64,000 nucleotides of DNA, from the NCBI RefSeq assembly GCF_002933465.1, contig NZ_PSZE01000004.1, positions 1-64,000 on the forward strand, read 5' to 3'. The DNA is from Nocardia nova. GTDB taxonomy: Bacteria > Actinomycetota > Actinomycetes > Mycobacteriales > Mycobacteriaceae. The notes beneath the pieces are model-generated. The model saw only the letters and a list, made by a program, of their open reading frames with translations, was not told the DNA's origin and did no database searches. Below are positions 1-8,841 of this stretch, piece after piece; the first letter of the stretch is position 1; each line of letters begins with the position of its first letter. A program made the translations under genes and the position numbers.

Positions 1-979
1 GTGGTGGCGCCGGAGCCGGTGCGGCGGGCGCGGGGGTGGCCGGCGGCGCGGCATTCGGATCGGGTGTCGGTGGACCTGCTGGCACCGAACTGCCGGGTCC
101 GGGCGGTGCGGGTGTCTGCGTCGGGTCCGGCGATGTGGGAGCGGAAGAGGTCGGCGGCGCCGGGGTCGGCGCCGAGGGACTCGGTGCCGGGTCGCCGGGT
201 GCGGGCGCGGTTTGCGCCTGCGAAGGCGCGGGTGCGGGTGCGGACGGCGACTGCGGCGCGGGTGTGCCGGGCGCAGTGGCCGAGTTCGGTGCCCGATCCG
301 GCGTCGAGGGCTCCGACTCGGACGACGGTGGGGCGGTAGGGCTTCGGTGCGATTGCGGCCGGTCGCCGTCCGGGCGCGCGGGAGCGCTGGGGCGCGGTCC
401 GCCGGGGTCGGCTTGTGCCGGGGGTTCGGGTAGAGCCGGGACCGCGGTGCCCGCGGCCGAGTACGCCGGTTTGTAGATCATGTTCATCGCCAGAATCGCC
501 TCTTGACGCAGGAGCTCCTGGGCGATGCGCGCATCGATCACATGCGCGGCCTCCAGCACTCGGGCGATGGCGCCCACCGGTCCGGAATCGCCCGGCGGGG
601 GTACCGCCAGTTTGACCGCTTCCGCCGCTCCGGCGACCGCCCCGAGCCGCGCACCGACCTCGCCGAAGATGGCGGCCAACTCGTCGACGGAGGCGGCGAA
701 GCTGTGCGCACTCGCGGCGGCGGCTTCGGCGGCCGGGCCCTGCCAGCCGGCGTGATCCATGATTCGTTCGGCTTGTGAGCGGGTAGCCGGCATGGACCCG
801 GTCAGCGTGGCGGCCGCCTCCAGCCAGATCAGCGAGGCCTGCAGAATCTCACCGGCCTCGATCGTCTCGGTTCCGGCGTGGATCTGCTCATGCGTCATCG
901 ACTCGAAATGCTCCATGGCGCTGATGTATTGGGGGTCGGTGCGCGAAGCGGCCGGCCCGTAACGGAATTCGGCGCTCAT
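1..979 (-). CDS. WxG/PPE-like ESX substrate, 3' end cut by window edge
   Basis: The first 326 codons are visible and the frame runs off the left edge without a stop. Residues 1-175 are mostly helical and carry a WQG turn (residues 79-81), the hallmark of WXG100/PPE-type helical hairpins exported by type VII (ESX) systems. From about residue 180 the chain is almost all Pro, Ala, Ser and Thr, as in PPE-like or Esp proteins with disordered tails. The ATG overlaps the stop of the upstream gene (ATGA), so the two are translationally coupled. An espG-like gene lies just upstream. Inference: an ESX substrate or structural partner. It could equally be an Esp protein rather than a true PPE, because no PPE motif is seen at the N-terminus. 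Confidence 0.7.
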   Translation of the reverse strand, partial: MSAEFRYGPAASRTDPQYISAMEHFESMTHEQIHAGTETIEAGEILQASLIWLEAAATLTGSMPATRSQAERIMDHAGWQGPAAEAAAASAHSFAASVDELAAIFGEVGARLGAVAGAAEAVKLAVPPPGDSGPVGAIARVLEAAHVIDARIAQELLRQEAILAMNMIYKPAYSAAGTAVPALPEPPAQADPGGPRPSAPARPDGDRPQSHRSPTAPPSSESEPSTPDRAPNSATAPGTPAPQSPSAPAPAPSQAQTAPAPGDPAPSPSAPTPAPPTSSAPTSPDPTQTPAPPGPGSSVPAGPPTPDPNAAPPATPAPAAPAPAPP

Positions 980-1350
980 CGCGACAGTCCGGAGGAGATC
1001 GCCCGCAGCGCGGCCGCATGCGCGGAATCGGCCTCCTCGTAGAGCCCGGCGCTGGTCAGGAAGGCCTCTTTCATGCGGTAGGCGGCGGCGATGTACTGGT
1101 CGAGCAGTTCGGCCGCATCACGCGCCTTGCGGCCGAAGCCGGCCTGCAGCTGCTGCGCGGAGAAGAAGCCTCCGAAGCCGCTGAGCTGCGCCACCGAATC
1201 GAGGCGCTGCTGTAGTTCCCGAAGCCGGTCGGCCTGCTGCTGATAGATCTCCGCGCACCCACGCGCGGCCGCCGGATCGAAGGTGACGGTTCCCCCGCGC
1301 GCGGCCTGCAAGAAACGGGTGATATCGGCCTGGCTGGTCTCGATCGTCAT
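976..1350 (-). CDS. Small helical ESX-associated protein with YxxxD signal
   Basis: A protein of about 124 residues, nearly all helix, with a central Gly/Phe turn (GFGGFF) separating two helices as in WXG100-like proteins. Near the C-terminus is YEEAD, which fits the YxxxD/E type VII secretion signal. I chose the ATG at 1350 because AGGGG lies 5-9 bases upstream; a GTG two codons earlier sits directly against that site. The stop overlaps the next gene's ATG, pairing it with the WxG/PPE-like protein as heterodimer partners often are. No specific family is recognised with certainty. The role as an ESX co-substrate is inferred from fold, signal and neighbours. Confidence 0.65.
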   Translation of the reverse strand: MTIETSQADITRFLQAARGGTVTFDPAAARGCAEIYQQQADRLRELQQRLDSVAQLSGFGGFFSAQQLQAGFGRKARDAAELLDQYIAAAYRMKEAFLTSAGLYEEADSAHAAALRAISSGLSR

Positions 1351-1566
1351 GCGCACCCCTGAGATCGGTCGGTCCGATCAGCCTAATGGGGAACGCCCGG
1401 AGGCGGCAGCGGAGCATTACCACGTAGGGCTCCCCATTGGGCTGTAATCACACAGCCCGATGAGGGTGGCCGAGGCGGCTTCCCGGTGAGGCTGCGAGTC
1501 GACCCAGCTTACTGGTTCCGTCGATGTCCGGTCAGCCCGAGTTGCCCGAATCCGTGCACGCCACAG

Positions 1567-2271
1567 TCATCGCGGAATCCGTTTTTGCAGATGAGTGCCG
1601 ATCTGCTGCCGGCTCGCGGGCACGATATGGACTTCGTCGCCCGCCTTGATGAGATAGCGCCCGTCGTCGGCGACGTCGATCCAGGTGTAGTACAGCGGTG
1701 CGGGTGGGGTGGCCCGGTCCAATCCGGTTTCGATGCGGATATGTCCCTCGGCGGTATGCGGTTTCAGGAGCAGGCGGCGTATGCGCGGCGCCGGCGGCGA
1801 GGTCGGCCGGGGGCAGTCGTCGTCGCGCACCGCTTCGCTCGGCGCCGAGCGTGCGGGTTCGCTTCCGGCCGGGCACTCGGGCAGCAGGGCGGCGATCCGG
1901 GCGCCCAGTTTGGCGGTGTGACCGATCGACAAGCGGATGGACCCGCCGAATCCGGGTGTGCGTCCGGGTTCTTGGATCGCGAGTACGGCGTGGTCGTAGA
2001 TCGCCGCCGCCACCGCCCGGATTTCTGTTCCCGCGCTGTGAGCGCCCCCGATCGCGACCACGCGGGTGTGCGGCGCGGCCAGGATGCGCAGACATGCGGA
2101 CAGGTCGGGGTCCGCAGCGAGCGGCAGCCGTGCCTCGAGGGTCTTGCGCAAGGTGGCCGCCTCGTCCTCGGTGCGGGGTGACTCGAGGATGCGCAGCGGG
2201 AAGGGATGGCGATCGAGGTCGGTCTCGCGCCAGATGTGCGCGAACTCGTCCGGTGTGAATGTCCAACTCAC
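1567..2271 (-). CDS. EspG-like ESX secretion chaperone
   Basis: A 234-residue protein that looks like the ESAT-6 secretion-associated EspG family. It has the N-terminal WTFTPDEF segment, a central stretch with VVAIGG, and a C-terminal DDGRYLIKAGDEVHIVPAS region followed by basic residues. EspG proteins are cytosolic chaperones that bind PE-PPE-type substrates and deliver them to the ESX machinery. The protein starts at a GTG with GGAGGG about 11 bases upstream. It is the first gene of the leftward group, followed after 216 bp by the YxxxD protein and the WxG/PPE-like protein, so a chaperone-substrate operon is likely. It is a little shorter than mycobacterial EspG proteins as I remember them. 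Confidence 0.72.
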   Translation of the reverse strand: MSWTFTPDEFAHIWRETDLDRHPFPLRILESPRTEDEAATLRKTLEARLPLAADPDLSACLRILAAPHTRVVAIGGAHSAGTEIRAVAAAIYDHAVLAIQEPGRTPGFGGSIRLSIGHTAKLGARIAALLPECPAGSEPARSAPSEAVRDDDCPRPTSPPAPRIRRLLLKPHTAEGHIRIETGLDRATPPAPLYYTWIDVADDGRYLIKAGDEVHIVPASRQQIGTHLQKRIPR

Positions 2272-2541
2272 GCCGAATTACACCCTCCACCGATCGTCAC
2301 GAGCCTCAACGTAGCGTAGCCGCGCGTTCGGCGGGCGGCCAGCCGATCTTGTTCGGAATTCGGTTAACACCGGCGAGCGCGGCCGGTATATCGAGACAAC
2401 GCCGCGGTGACCGCCTGCGCATCGGGGCATGCCGGATACGTGATCACCGGTATTCCGAAACGTCAAAACTTCAGATATATCGTTACGAACTCTGCGAGCG
2501 ACCGCTGGGCAGGCGCACGGTCCGCGATGACAGGAGACCTG

Positions 2542-5223
2542 GTGCACGAATCCGAAGCAAGCCTTGCCGAAGCCGCGGATGCGGGCGGGAAAGCGGCCGG
2601 GCTGCGTCGATTGCGCGATGCGGCGTTGCCGGTGCCGGATTGGCTGGTCGTCGAGCCGTCGCTGTTCGAGCACATGCCGACCGAGATCGTCGCGGCGGCA
2701 GCGGATTTCGTGACCGCGACCGACCTCGACGAGGCGCTGATCCGCGGCGCCCGGCTGCGCGCGAGCATCATGACCGCCACACCTCCGGATGCTCTCGTCG
2801 GCGCGATGGACGAGGTGTGGCGGCGGCTCGGCCGTGGGCCGGTGGCGGTCCGGTCGTCGGCCGCGGTGGAGGACGGATCCGCGTATTCGTTCGCCGGGCA
2901 GTTCGATTCGTTCCTGAACGTCTCCGGCGCCGAGGCGATCGCCTCGGTGGTGACGGCCTGCTGGGCCTCGGCGTTGTCGCCGCGGGTGATCACCTACTGT
3001 TTCGCGCACGGACTGGCGCTTCCGGACATGCCGGCGGTCATCGTGCAACGCCTGGTCGCGGCGGAGACCAGCGGTGTGCTGTTCACCTGCGATCCGAGCA
3101 CCGGCGCTACGGACCGGATGCTGATCAGTGCGGTCTACGGACTGGGTGAAGGACTGGTCTCCGGTGCGGTGGACGCCGATACCTATGTCGTGGACAAGTT
3201 CTCGGGCACAGTGATCGATACGATCATGGGAGAGAAGGCGACTCGCTATTGTCCCGACGGCGATCAGGGCTGCATCGCGGTGGAGGTCGATCCCGCGCTG
3301 CGTTCGCAACCGGCGCTCACCCCCGATCAGGTGACCCGGCTGATCGAGGTCGGCCGTCGGATCGAGAGCGCGACCGGCGCCCCACAGGATGTCGAATGGT
3401 CCTTCGATGCAGAAGGCCGGCTCTGGGTGCTGCAGGCACGCCCGGTGACCACCGCGGTCGGAGATTCGTTGCGCGGTGCCGGGGAAGCGGTGCCGGACGG
3501 CGACCTGCGAATCTGGGACAACTCCAACATCATCGAGAGTTTCAGCGGCATCACCTCACCACTGACCTTCACCACCGCGGCCGATATCTACGGCCGGGTG
3601 TATCGCGGATACGCCGAATCCCTGGGCGTGCCGCGGGCTCAGGTAGCGCAGACCGACAGCTGGACTCCCGTGCTCCTCGGCTACTTCCACGGCCGCGTCT
3701 ACTACAACCTGCTGCACTGGTATCGGATGGTTGGCATCGCGCCCGGCTATCCGCTCAACCGCCGTGTCCTCGAGGCCGCGCTCGGCGTGGCCGAACCACT
3801 GCCCGACGACGTCGCGAAGACGCTGCGCCCGTTCACTTTCGGCAATCCGGTGCGGCGAGTGCTGTGCCGGGCCCGCACCACCGCGATCTATCTGCGCCGC
3901 ATCGCCGGTATCGACGCCATGATGCGGCGGTTCCTCGACGAGTTCTACCGCGTCTACGACGATTTCGAATCCCATGACGACAGCGCCGACACCGGCGACC
4001 GAGCCTACGCTCGCTATCGCGAACTCGATCGGGAGCTGGTGCATCGGTGGGGGCCGATGATGGTTCTGGACGCCATGCTGCTGACCCTCACCGGCCTGTT
4101 GTACGTGCTCACCCGGCTATTCCTGCCGAAGGCGCCGGAGTGGTTCCTCTACGCCGTCGCCGGGCCCGGCGCCGACGTCGAATCCGCCGAGCCGGCCCGC
4201 GCGATGTCCGCGCTCGCGGCCACCGTCCGCGAGCACGCCGAACTGCGCACACTGCTGGAAAGCACTGCACCGGAAGGTGTTTACCACGCACTGGTGACGG
4301 GGGGCCACGACGACTTCCGGGCGCGCGTCGACGACTACATCGACCGCTACGGCTATCGCAGCCTCGACGAACTGAAGCTCGAGACGCCGGATCTGCGGGA
4401 GGATCCGTCGGGCCTGTTCGTCATGGTGCTGGCCGCGCTGCCGGAACAGCAGGACCGCGCCGCCGACGACGCGCAACGATATCTCGATGCGCACCTGCGC
4501 GGTTGGCGCCGTGCGATCTATGAACGCCTGCGGCGCAAGGTGGCTCGTTGTGCGGGGCATCGGGAGAGTCTGCGCTTCTGCCGCACCCGCGCCTTCGGCA
4601 TGGTCAAGCGAACAATCCGAATCATGGGACGAGACCTGGTGCGGCGCAATATCATCGACGAATTCTCCGATGTGTTCTATCTGACGCTGCCGCAACTGCG
4701 GAGCTGCTACGAGGGCGGCGAGACGGCCGGTCTGCGCGCGGTGGTCGCCGCCCGCAAACAGCAGCGCGCCGCCGACGCACGCCTGGTCGCGCCGGCCCGC
4801 TTCGACACCCTCGGCGGTGGTTTCGGTCCGGCCGAGCTCGCGGCGGTCGGCTGGGTGCCGATCACCGACACTCCGGCGGCGACCGCGGGTGCGGTCTTCA
4901 CCGGGACGCCGTCGGGCGGCGGTATCGGGACGGGACCGGCGGTGGTGGTCGACGAACCGCGCGATGTGGCGGGCGGTGTGCTCGTCACCTATCGAACCGA
5001 CCCGGGCTGGGTGGCGGTGTTGCCGTCGGCGACCGCACTGGTCGTCGAGCGCGGCAGCCCGCTCACTCATGTCGCCATCGTCGCGCGCGAACTCGGTGTG
5101 CCGACGGTGGTGCAGATTCCGGGCGTCACCAGATCCGTTCGTACCGGTATGCCGTTGCGGGTCGACGGCAGCAGCGGAACCGTCACCGTGCTCGACCAAG
5201 GGGAGGCAAGCGATGCCCAGTGA
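2542..5223 (+). CDS. PEP-utiliser/Rph-like dikinase
   Basis: An 893-residue protein starting at GTG 2542, chosen because AGGAG lies 5 bases upstream; an in-frame ATG at 2527 has no such site. The domain order is that of rifampin phosphotransferase. First comes an ATP-grasp domain, with GGKAAGL (Lys17), VAVRSSAAVED (Arg104), QDVEW (282-286) and QARP (298-301). A large substrate-type middle region follows, then a swivelling phosphohistidine domain with SPLTHVAIVARELG (His843). The PEP-synthase TIM barrel is absent. Enzymes of this layout split ATP to AMP and phosphate and phosphorylate an acceptor through the histidine. It heads a seven-gene operon and overlaps the next gene by 11 bp. The acceptor is unknown; drug resistance is possible, but the operon points to biosynthesis. 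Confidence 0.85.
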   Translation: MHESEASLAEAADAGGKAAGLRRLRDAALPVPDWLVVEPSLFEHMPTEIVAAAADFVTATDLDEALIRGARLRASIMTATPPDALVGAMDEVWRRLGRGPVAVRSSAAVEDGSAYSFAGQFDSFLNVSGAEAIASVVTACWASALSPRVITYCFAHGLALPDMPAVIVQRLVAAETSGVLFTCDPSTGATDRMLISAVYGLGEGLVSGAVDADTYVVDKFSGTVIDTIMGEKATRYCPDGDQGCIAVEVDPALRSQPALTPDQVTRLIEVGRRIESATGAPQDVEWSFDAEGRLWVLQARPVTTAVGDSLRGAGEAVPDGDLRIWDNSNIIESFSGITSPLTFTTAADIYGRVYRGYAESLGVPRAQVAQTDSWTPVLLGYFHGRVYYNLLHWYRMVGIAPGYPLNRRVLEAALGVAEPLPDDVAKTLRPFTFGNPVRRVLCRARTTAIYLRRIAGIDAMMRRFLDEFYRVYDDFESHDDSADTGDRAYARYRELDRELVHRWGPMMVLDAMLLTLTGLLYVLTRLFLPKAPEWFLYAVAGPGADVESAEPARAMSALAATVREHAELRTLLESTAPEGVYHALVTGGHDDFRARVDDYIDRYGYRSLDELKLETPDLREDPSGLFVMVLAALPEQQDRAADDAQRYLDAHLRGWRRAIYERLRRKVARCAGHRESLRFCRTRAFGMVKRTIRIMGRDLVRRNIIDEFSDVFYLTLPQLRSCYEGGETAGLRAVVAARKQQRAADARLVAPARFDTLGGGFGPAELAAVGWVPITDTPAATAGAVFTGTPSGGGIGTGPAVVVDEPRDVAGGVLVTYRTDPGWVAVLPSATALVVERGSPLTHVAIVARELGVPTVVQIPGVTRSVRTGMPLRVDGSSGTVTVLDQGEASDAQ

Positions 5224-8200
5224 ACTGCCGACGACCAGCGACGACCAGGAATTGGTGCGCGGCTGGCTGGTGAATCCCGCCACCGCCACCGGCATCCACC
5301 TCGCCGACGAAGCGGACGGCTGGCAGTTCCGCAGCTACGCGGAGCTCGCCGAGCTGACCTGGTCGGTCGCGGGCCGGCTGCGCGAACGGGGGCTCGCGGG
5401 CGATGACGAGGCCGGTGTCTGCGTCGTCATGCCGACCGGATTCCCCTGTGTCGCCGCGTTTTACGCCGTCTGGGCCTGCGGCGGGGTGTTCACGCCCATC
5501 GCGCCGCCGATGTTCGCCGATGTGGAGCAGTACATCGCGCATGTCGCGGCGATACTCGACCAAGCCGCGCCCCGCGTGGTCGTCACCTCGGTGGAGCTGG
5601 AAGCACTGGTCCGGCAGGCGATGACCGCGGCCGGGCGCGCCGACGAACCGGTCGTCGTGGCCGAAACCGGGACGCCCGCCGAACGAACGCTCGCGCCCGT
5701 GGTCGAGACGGCACTGCTGCAATTCACCTCCGGGTCGACCGGAACCCCGCGCGGCGTGCGCGTGTCGTGGCACAACCTGGCCAACAACATCCGGATGATC
5801 AGCCGGCTGATCGACTGGCGGCCAGGCGAGGCGATGGTCTCGTGGCTGCCGCTCTACCACGATATGGGCCTCGTCGGCGCATTCCTCACCACGGTCGCCA
5901 ATCAGGGGGACCTGTATCTGATGCGGCCCGATCAGTTCGTGCGCGACCCCGCGCGCTGGCTGCGGGCGATGGCGCACGCCCAGCATTCGCCGTCGCCGTC
6001 GTTCGCCCTCGGCTATGTCGCACACCGCGTTTCCCCGGACGACATCGCCGATCTGGACCTGTCCGGATGGCGAACCCTGGCGGTCGGTTCCGAGCCGGTC
6101 GAAGTCGAGGATCTGCGGTCGTTCGCCGAACTCACCGGCGCGCGCGGCTTTTCCGCTCGGGCCTACACCCTCGCCTACGGCCTGGCCGAGGCCACCCTGA
6201 TGGTCACCTCCTCGGCGCGCGACCGGCCGCTGACGGCACTGCGGGTCGATACCGCGACCCTGCGGCCCGGTGAGCGGGTGCGAGTCGACGCGGAGGTCGC
6301 ACTCGCCGACGATCGGTGGGTGAGCGGCCCGGGCTGGATCACCGGACTCGGCTTCTCCACTCCCGAATCCACCGTCGTGGTGGTGGGCGAGGACGGCCGC
6401 GAACTGCCAGACGGAGTGCTCGGGGAGATGGTGGTGATCGGCGATTCGGTCGCGCTCGGTTATACCGACGGCGCCGGCGGCGCAACGCGCATCACCGACG
6501 GCCGGCTCTATACCGGCGACGCCGGATTCCGTTATCACGACGAGGTTTTCGTGCTGGGCCGGATGGGCACGAGTCTGAAGGTACGGGGACGTTCGGTGTT
6601 CATGGAGGACATCGAATCGCGGGTGGCCCGCGAAACCGGTATCACCAAGGGCAAACTCGCGGCGGTCTCGCTGTCCGGTGGCGCCGCACCCGGCATCGTG
6701 CTGTTCGCCGAAACCGCGCCGGGGGAGTGGATTGCCCGAGCCCGGACCGTGGTGCGTGGCGAACTGGGTCCCGCGGGCACCGTGGGCGTCGTCACCGGAC
6801 CGCGCGGCTTCATCCGCCGCACCTCGAGCGGCAAACCGCGCCGCCGCCACATGTGGCAGCTGTATACCGAGGGGCGTTTGGCGGGCGCCACCGACCATCG
6901 CGCCACCGACCATCGCGCCACCGACACCGCCGCGACCAGCCTGTCCACCGAGCCGGCGCTGCCGCTCGATCGTGCCGAGCGGCTGCTGGCCGCCGCACTG
7001 GAAACGGTCTCGATCCCGCCGGATTCCGCCGCCCTGTTCGAGGGGTCGCTGGCGGAGGGATTCGGCAACGATGGTTCCGATATCGACTTTCTGATCGTGG
7101 CACCCGGTGCCGAGGAGATGCCGACGCTTCCGACCGTGGTGTTCGCCGACGGCCGCCGCATCGAGATCCGCACTCGATCCGAGGCGCAACTGCGGGCGCA
7201 ACTCGCGCGGGTGGCCGGTGCGGACGGCGCCGGCTACCTCGACGAGGACGTGCTGAACCGCTGTCAGCGGTTCCGGAACGCGACGGTGGTGCGGTCGAGC
7301 GCGGCCGTGGATCTGGACGGGCTGTCGGCGCTGCTGCCCGCCGGCGCCTTCGCGGCGACCGTATCCGCCTGGTGGGCGCGGCGCAGTCGGCACGCGTTGT
7401 GGTTCGCGGTCGCGTTGCAGGCCATGGGCGCCGGCGCGGAAGCCGACGGGTGGGCCCGCGACGGCCTTCTCCAAGCCGTCAAGTCGTGGAGCGCGACGCG
7501 CGGGGAGACCTATATCGAGACGAAATGGCTTCCGCGACAGCTCGATCGAATCGCGTCGGCCGATCCGGGCGCCGCGGAGCTGATCGACGCCTACCGTGCT
7601 CTTCCCGACACCGCGACGCTCGACGAGCTGCTCGCACTGGCTCGGCGATTCGGCATCGCGGATGTCGCCGGTGATCTCGACCGGATTCTGCTGGCCCGGA
7701 TCGACGGCGTGACCACCTGGCCCATCGGGAGCCGGATCCATGTCCTGCGCGAGGACAAGGATGTCTTCGCACTCTCGGCTCGCGGTGCCGCCGCCTGGCG
7801 TGCCGTCGTCGCCCGCAAGTCGGTCGCCGACATACTGCGCCGGTCGCCGATCGGTACCGAACTCGCCGAGTTCGTCCGCCTCGGTTTCATCGGACTGTCC
7901 CTGCGCGGCGGCGAGACACTGCGTCCCGCGCTCGCCATGTGCAAACCGCTGCGCCCCGTCACGCCGATTCCGTCCACGCGGATGCCCGCGCTCGGGCTCG
8001 CCGGTGGCGGCGCGGACCGCGATATCGCGACCCTGTCACCGCTGCCGGCTCAGCGTTTCGTCGCCTGTGCGATGGAGGTGGTTTGGTCGAACGTGGTGCT
8101 GGAGAACGCCCGCGAGGATCTGATGGGCGCGGTCAAGGCCGGCCAGGGCGCGGTTGCCGATATCGCGGCGCATCGCGCCATCGCCATGTGTGTGCGAATG

Positions 8201-8590
8201 ATGCTGTCCACCTACGGTATTCACCCGCTGCCCGCGGACGTCGCGCCCGGTCCGACGCTGACCGCGCTGGTACCGGAGGTGGGATCGCTGCGGGAGCTGG
8301 TCGACCGCGCGTCGGCACTGCGCTTCTCCGCGGTCCTCGCAGCGGGTGCGAGCGGCCTGGACGAGCTGGCCGTGCTGGACGAACTCGCGGCGGCCGTGCG
8401 AGAGATCGCGGGCGGCACGCAGTTCCCGGCGTCGTTCGATTCGCGGGAGCAATGGCGGCGCACCCTCGACATCAGCTACGACTGGCTGCGCCCGGCCGCC
8501 TATCTCGACACCGAACTGCCCCTCGACGAGGCCCGCGACCTGCTCGGCTCGGGCGGGCGGCAACCCCACCAGCACGACGGAGGACAGTGA
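5213..8590 (+). CDS. Fatty-acyl-AMP ligase fused to nucleotidyltransferase
   Basis: An 1125-residue multidomain protein with GGGGAGG just ahead of its ATG. Residues 1-560 form an adenylating enzyme of the FAAL type: FTSGSTG at 171-177, LYHDMG at 214-219, GLAEAT, YTGD, and a C-terminal SSGK lysine near 541. It should turn a fatty acid into acyl-AMP and load it on the next gene's carrier protein. A linker with 15-bp repeats (6887-6926) leads to a Pol-beta-type nucleotidyltransferase core (GSLAEGFGNDGSDIDF, 611-626). Residues 842-897 resemble a PqqD-like winged helix, and a helical tail follows. This fusion is unusual. The FAAL assignment is firm, the nucleotidyltransferase good, the PqqD-like part tentative. 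Confidence 0.85.
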   Translation: MPSELPTTSDDQELVRGWLVNPATATGIHLADEADGWQFRSYAELAELTWSVAGRLRERGLAGDDEAGVCVVMPTGFPCVAAFYAVWACGGVFTPIAPPMFADVEQYIAHVAAILDQAAPRVVVTSVELEALVRQAMTAAGRADEPVVVAETGTPAERTLAPVVETALLQFTSGSTGTPRGVRVSWHNLANNIRMISRLIDWRPGEAMVSWLPLYHDMGLVGAFLTTVANQGDLYLMRPDQFVRDPARWLRAMAHAQHSPSPSFALGYVAHRVSPDDIADLDLSGWRTLAVGSEPVEVEDLRSFAELTGARGFSARAYTLAYGLAEATLMVTSSARDRPLTALRVDTATLRPGERVRVDAEVALADDRWVSGPGWITGLGFSTPESTVVVVGEDGRELPDGVLGEMVVIGDSVALGYTDGAGGATRITDGRLYTGDAGFRYHDEVFVLGRMGTSLKVRGRSVFMEDIESRVARETGITKGKLAAVSLSGGAAPGIVLFAETAPGEWIARARTVVRGELGPAGTVGVVTGPRGFIRRTSSGKPRRRHMWQLYTEGRLAGATDHRATDHRATDTAATSLSTEPALPLDRAERLLAAALETVSIPPDSAALFEGSLAEGFGNDGSDIDFLIVAPGAEEMPTLPTVVFADGRRIEIRTRSEAQLRAQLARVAGADGAGYLDEDVLNRCQRFRNATVVRSSAAVDLDGLSALLPAGAFAATVSAWWARRSRHALWFAVALQAMGAGAEADGWARDGLLQAVKSWSATRGETYIETKWLPRQLDRIASADPGAAELIDAYRALPDTATLDELLALARRFGIADVAGDLDRILLARIDGVTTWPIGSRIHVLREDKDVFALSARGAAAWRAVVARKSVADILRRSPIGTELAEFVRLGFIGLSLRGGETLRPALAMCKPLRPVTPIPSTRMPALGLAGGGADRDIATLSPLPAQRFVACAMEVVWSNVVLENAREDLMGAVKAGQGAVADIAAHRAIAMCVRMMLSTYGIHPLPADVAPGPTLTALVPEVGSLRELVDRASALRFSAVLAAGASGLDELAVLDELAAAVREIAGGTQFPASFDSREQWRRTLDISYDWLRPAAYLDTELPLDEARDLLGSGGRQPHQHDGGQ

Positions 8591-8841
8591 TGACGAATGT
8601 GGACAGCCCAGTGGCGGAACGGGTTCGCCAACTCGTCGTCGCGATGGCGCCGGCGCCGCCCGCCGAACCGGGTGACCGGTTGCGGCTGATCGAGGACCTC
8701 GGCTTCGACTCGCTTCGCTTGATGGAGCTGACAATGGTCCTCGAACAGGCCTTCGGCCTACCGCGCTACCGCCCCGAACAGCTGGCCGGCGTGCGCCGCA
8801 TCGGGGACGTGGTGACCCTGATCGAGGGAGTGGGACCGTGA
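8590..8841 (+). CDS. Acyl carrier protein
   Basis: An 83-residue carrier protein with the phosphopantetheine site LGFDSLRLMEL, where the serine of DSL would carry the 4'-phosphopantetheine arm. Its ATG shares one base with the preceding stop (TGATG) and its end overlaps the next start (GTGA). The ligase, carrier and reductase are therefore made together. The expected role is to hold the acyl chain delivered by the upstream acyl-AMP ligase while the reductase-like and AfsA-like enzymes act. It is a free-standing carrier, not part of a modular synthase. Confidence 0.9.
   Translation: MTNVDSPVAERVRQLVVAMAPAPPAEPGDRLRLIEDLGFDSLRLMELTMVLEQAFGLPRYRPEQLAGVRRIGDVVTLIEGVGP

Noticed and set aside
2451..2462. 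TATTCCGAAACG, found again at 26521-26532, with TCCGAAACG also near 59946
   Set aside because: A 12-base match is expected by chance in 64 kb, and the surrounding bases and distances to genes differ.
6887..6926. 15-bp repeats inside the FAAL gene, considered as a CRISPR or regulatory repeat
   Set aside because: The repeats are in frame, contiguous without spacers and encode a short ATDHR linker.
5183..7741. An 852-codon open frame on the strand opposite the FAAL gene
   Set aside because: It is a G+C-driven mirror of the real gene, rich in Arg, Gly and His with no domain; the plus-strand frame has complete motifs and a good ribosome-binding site.
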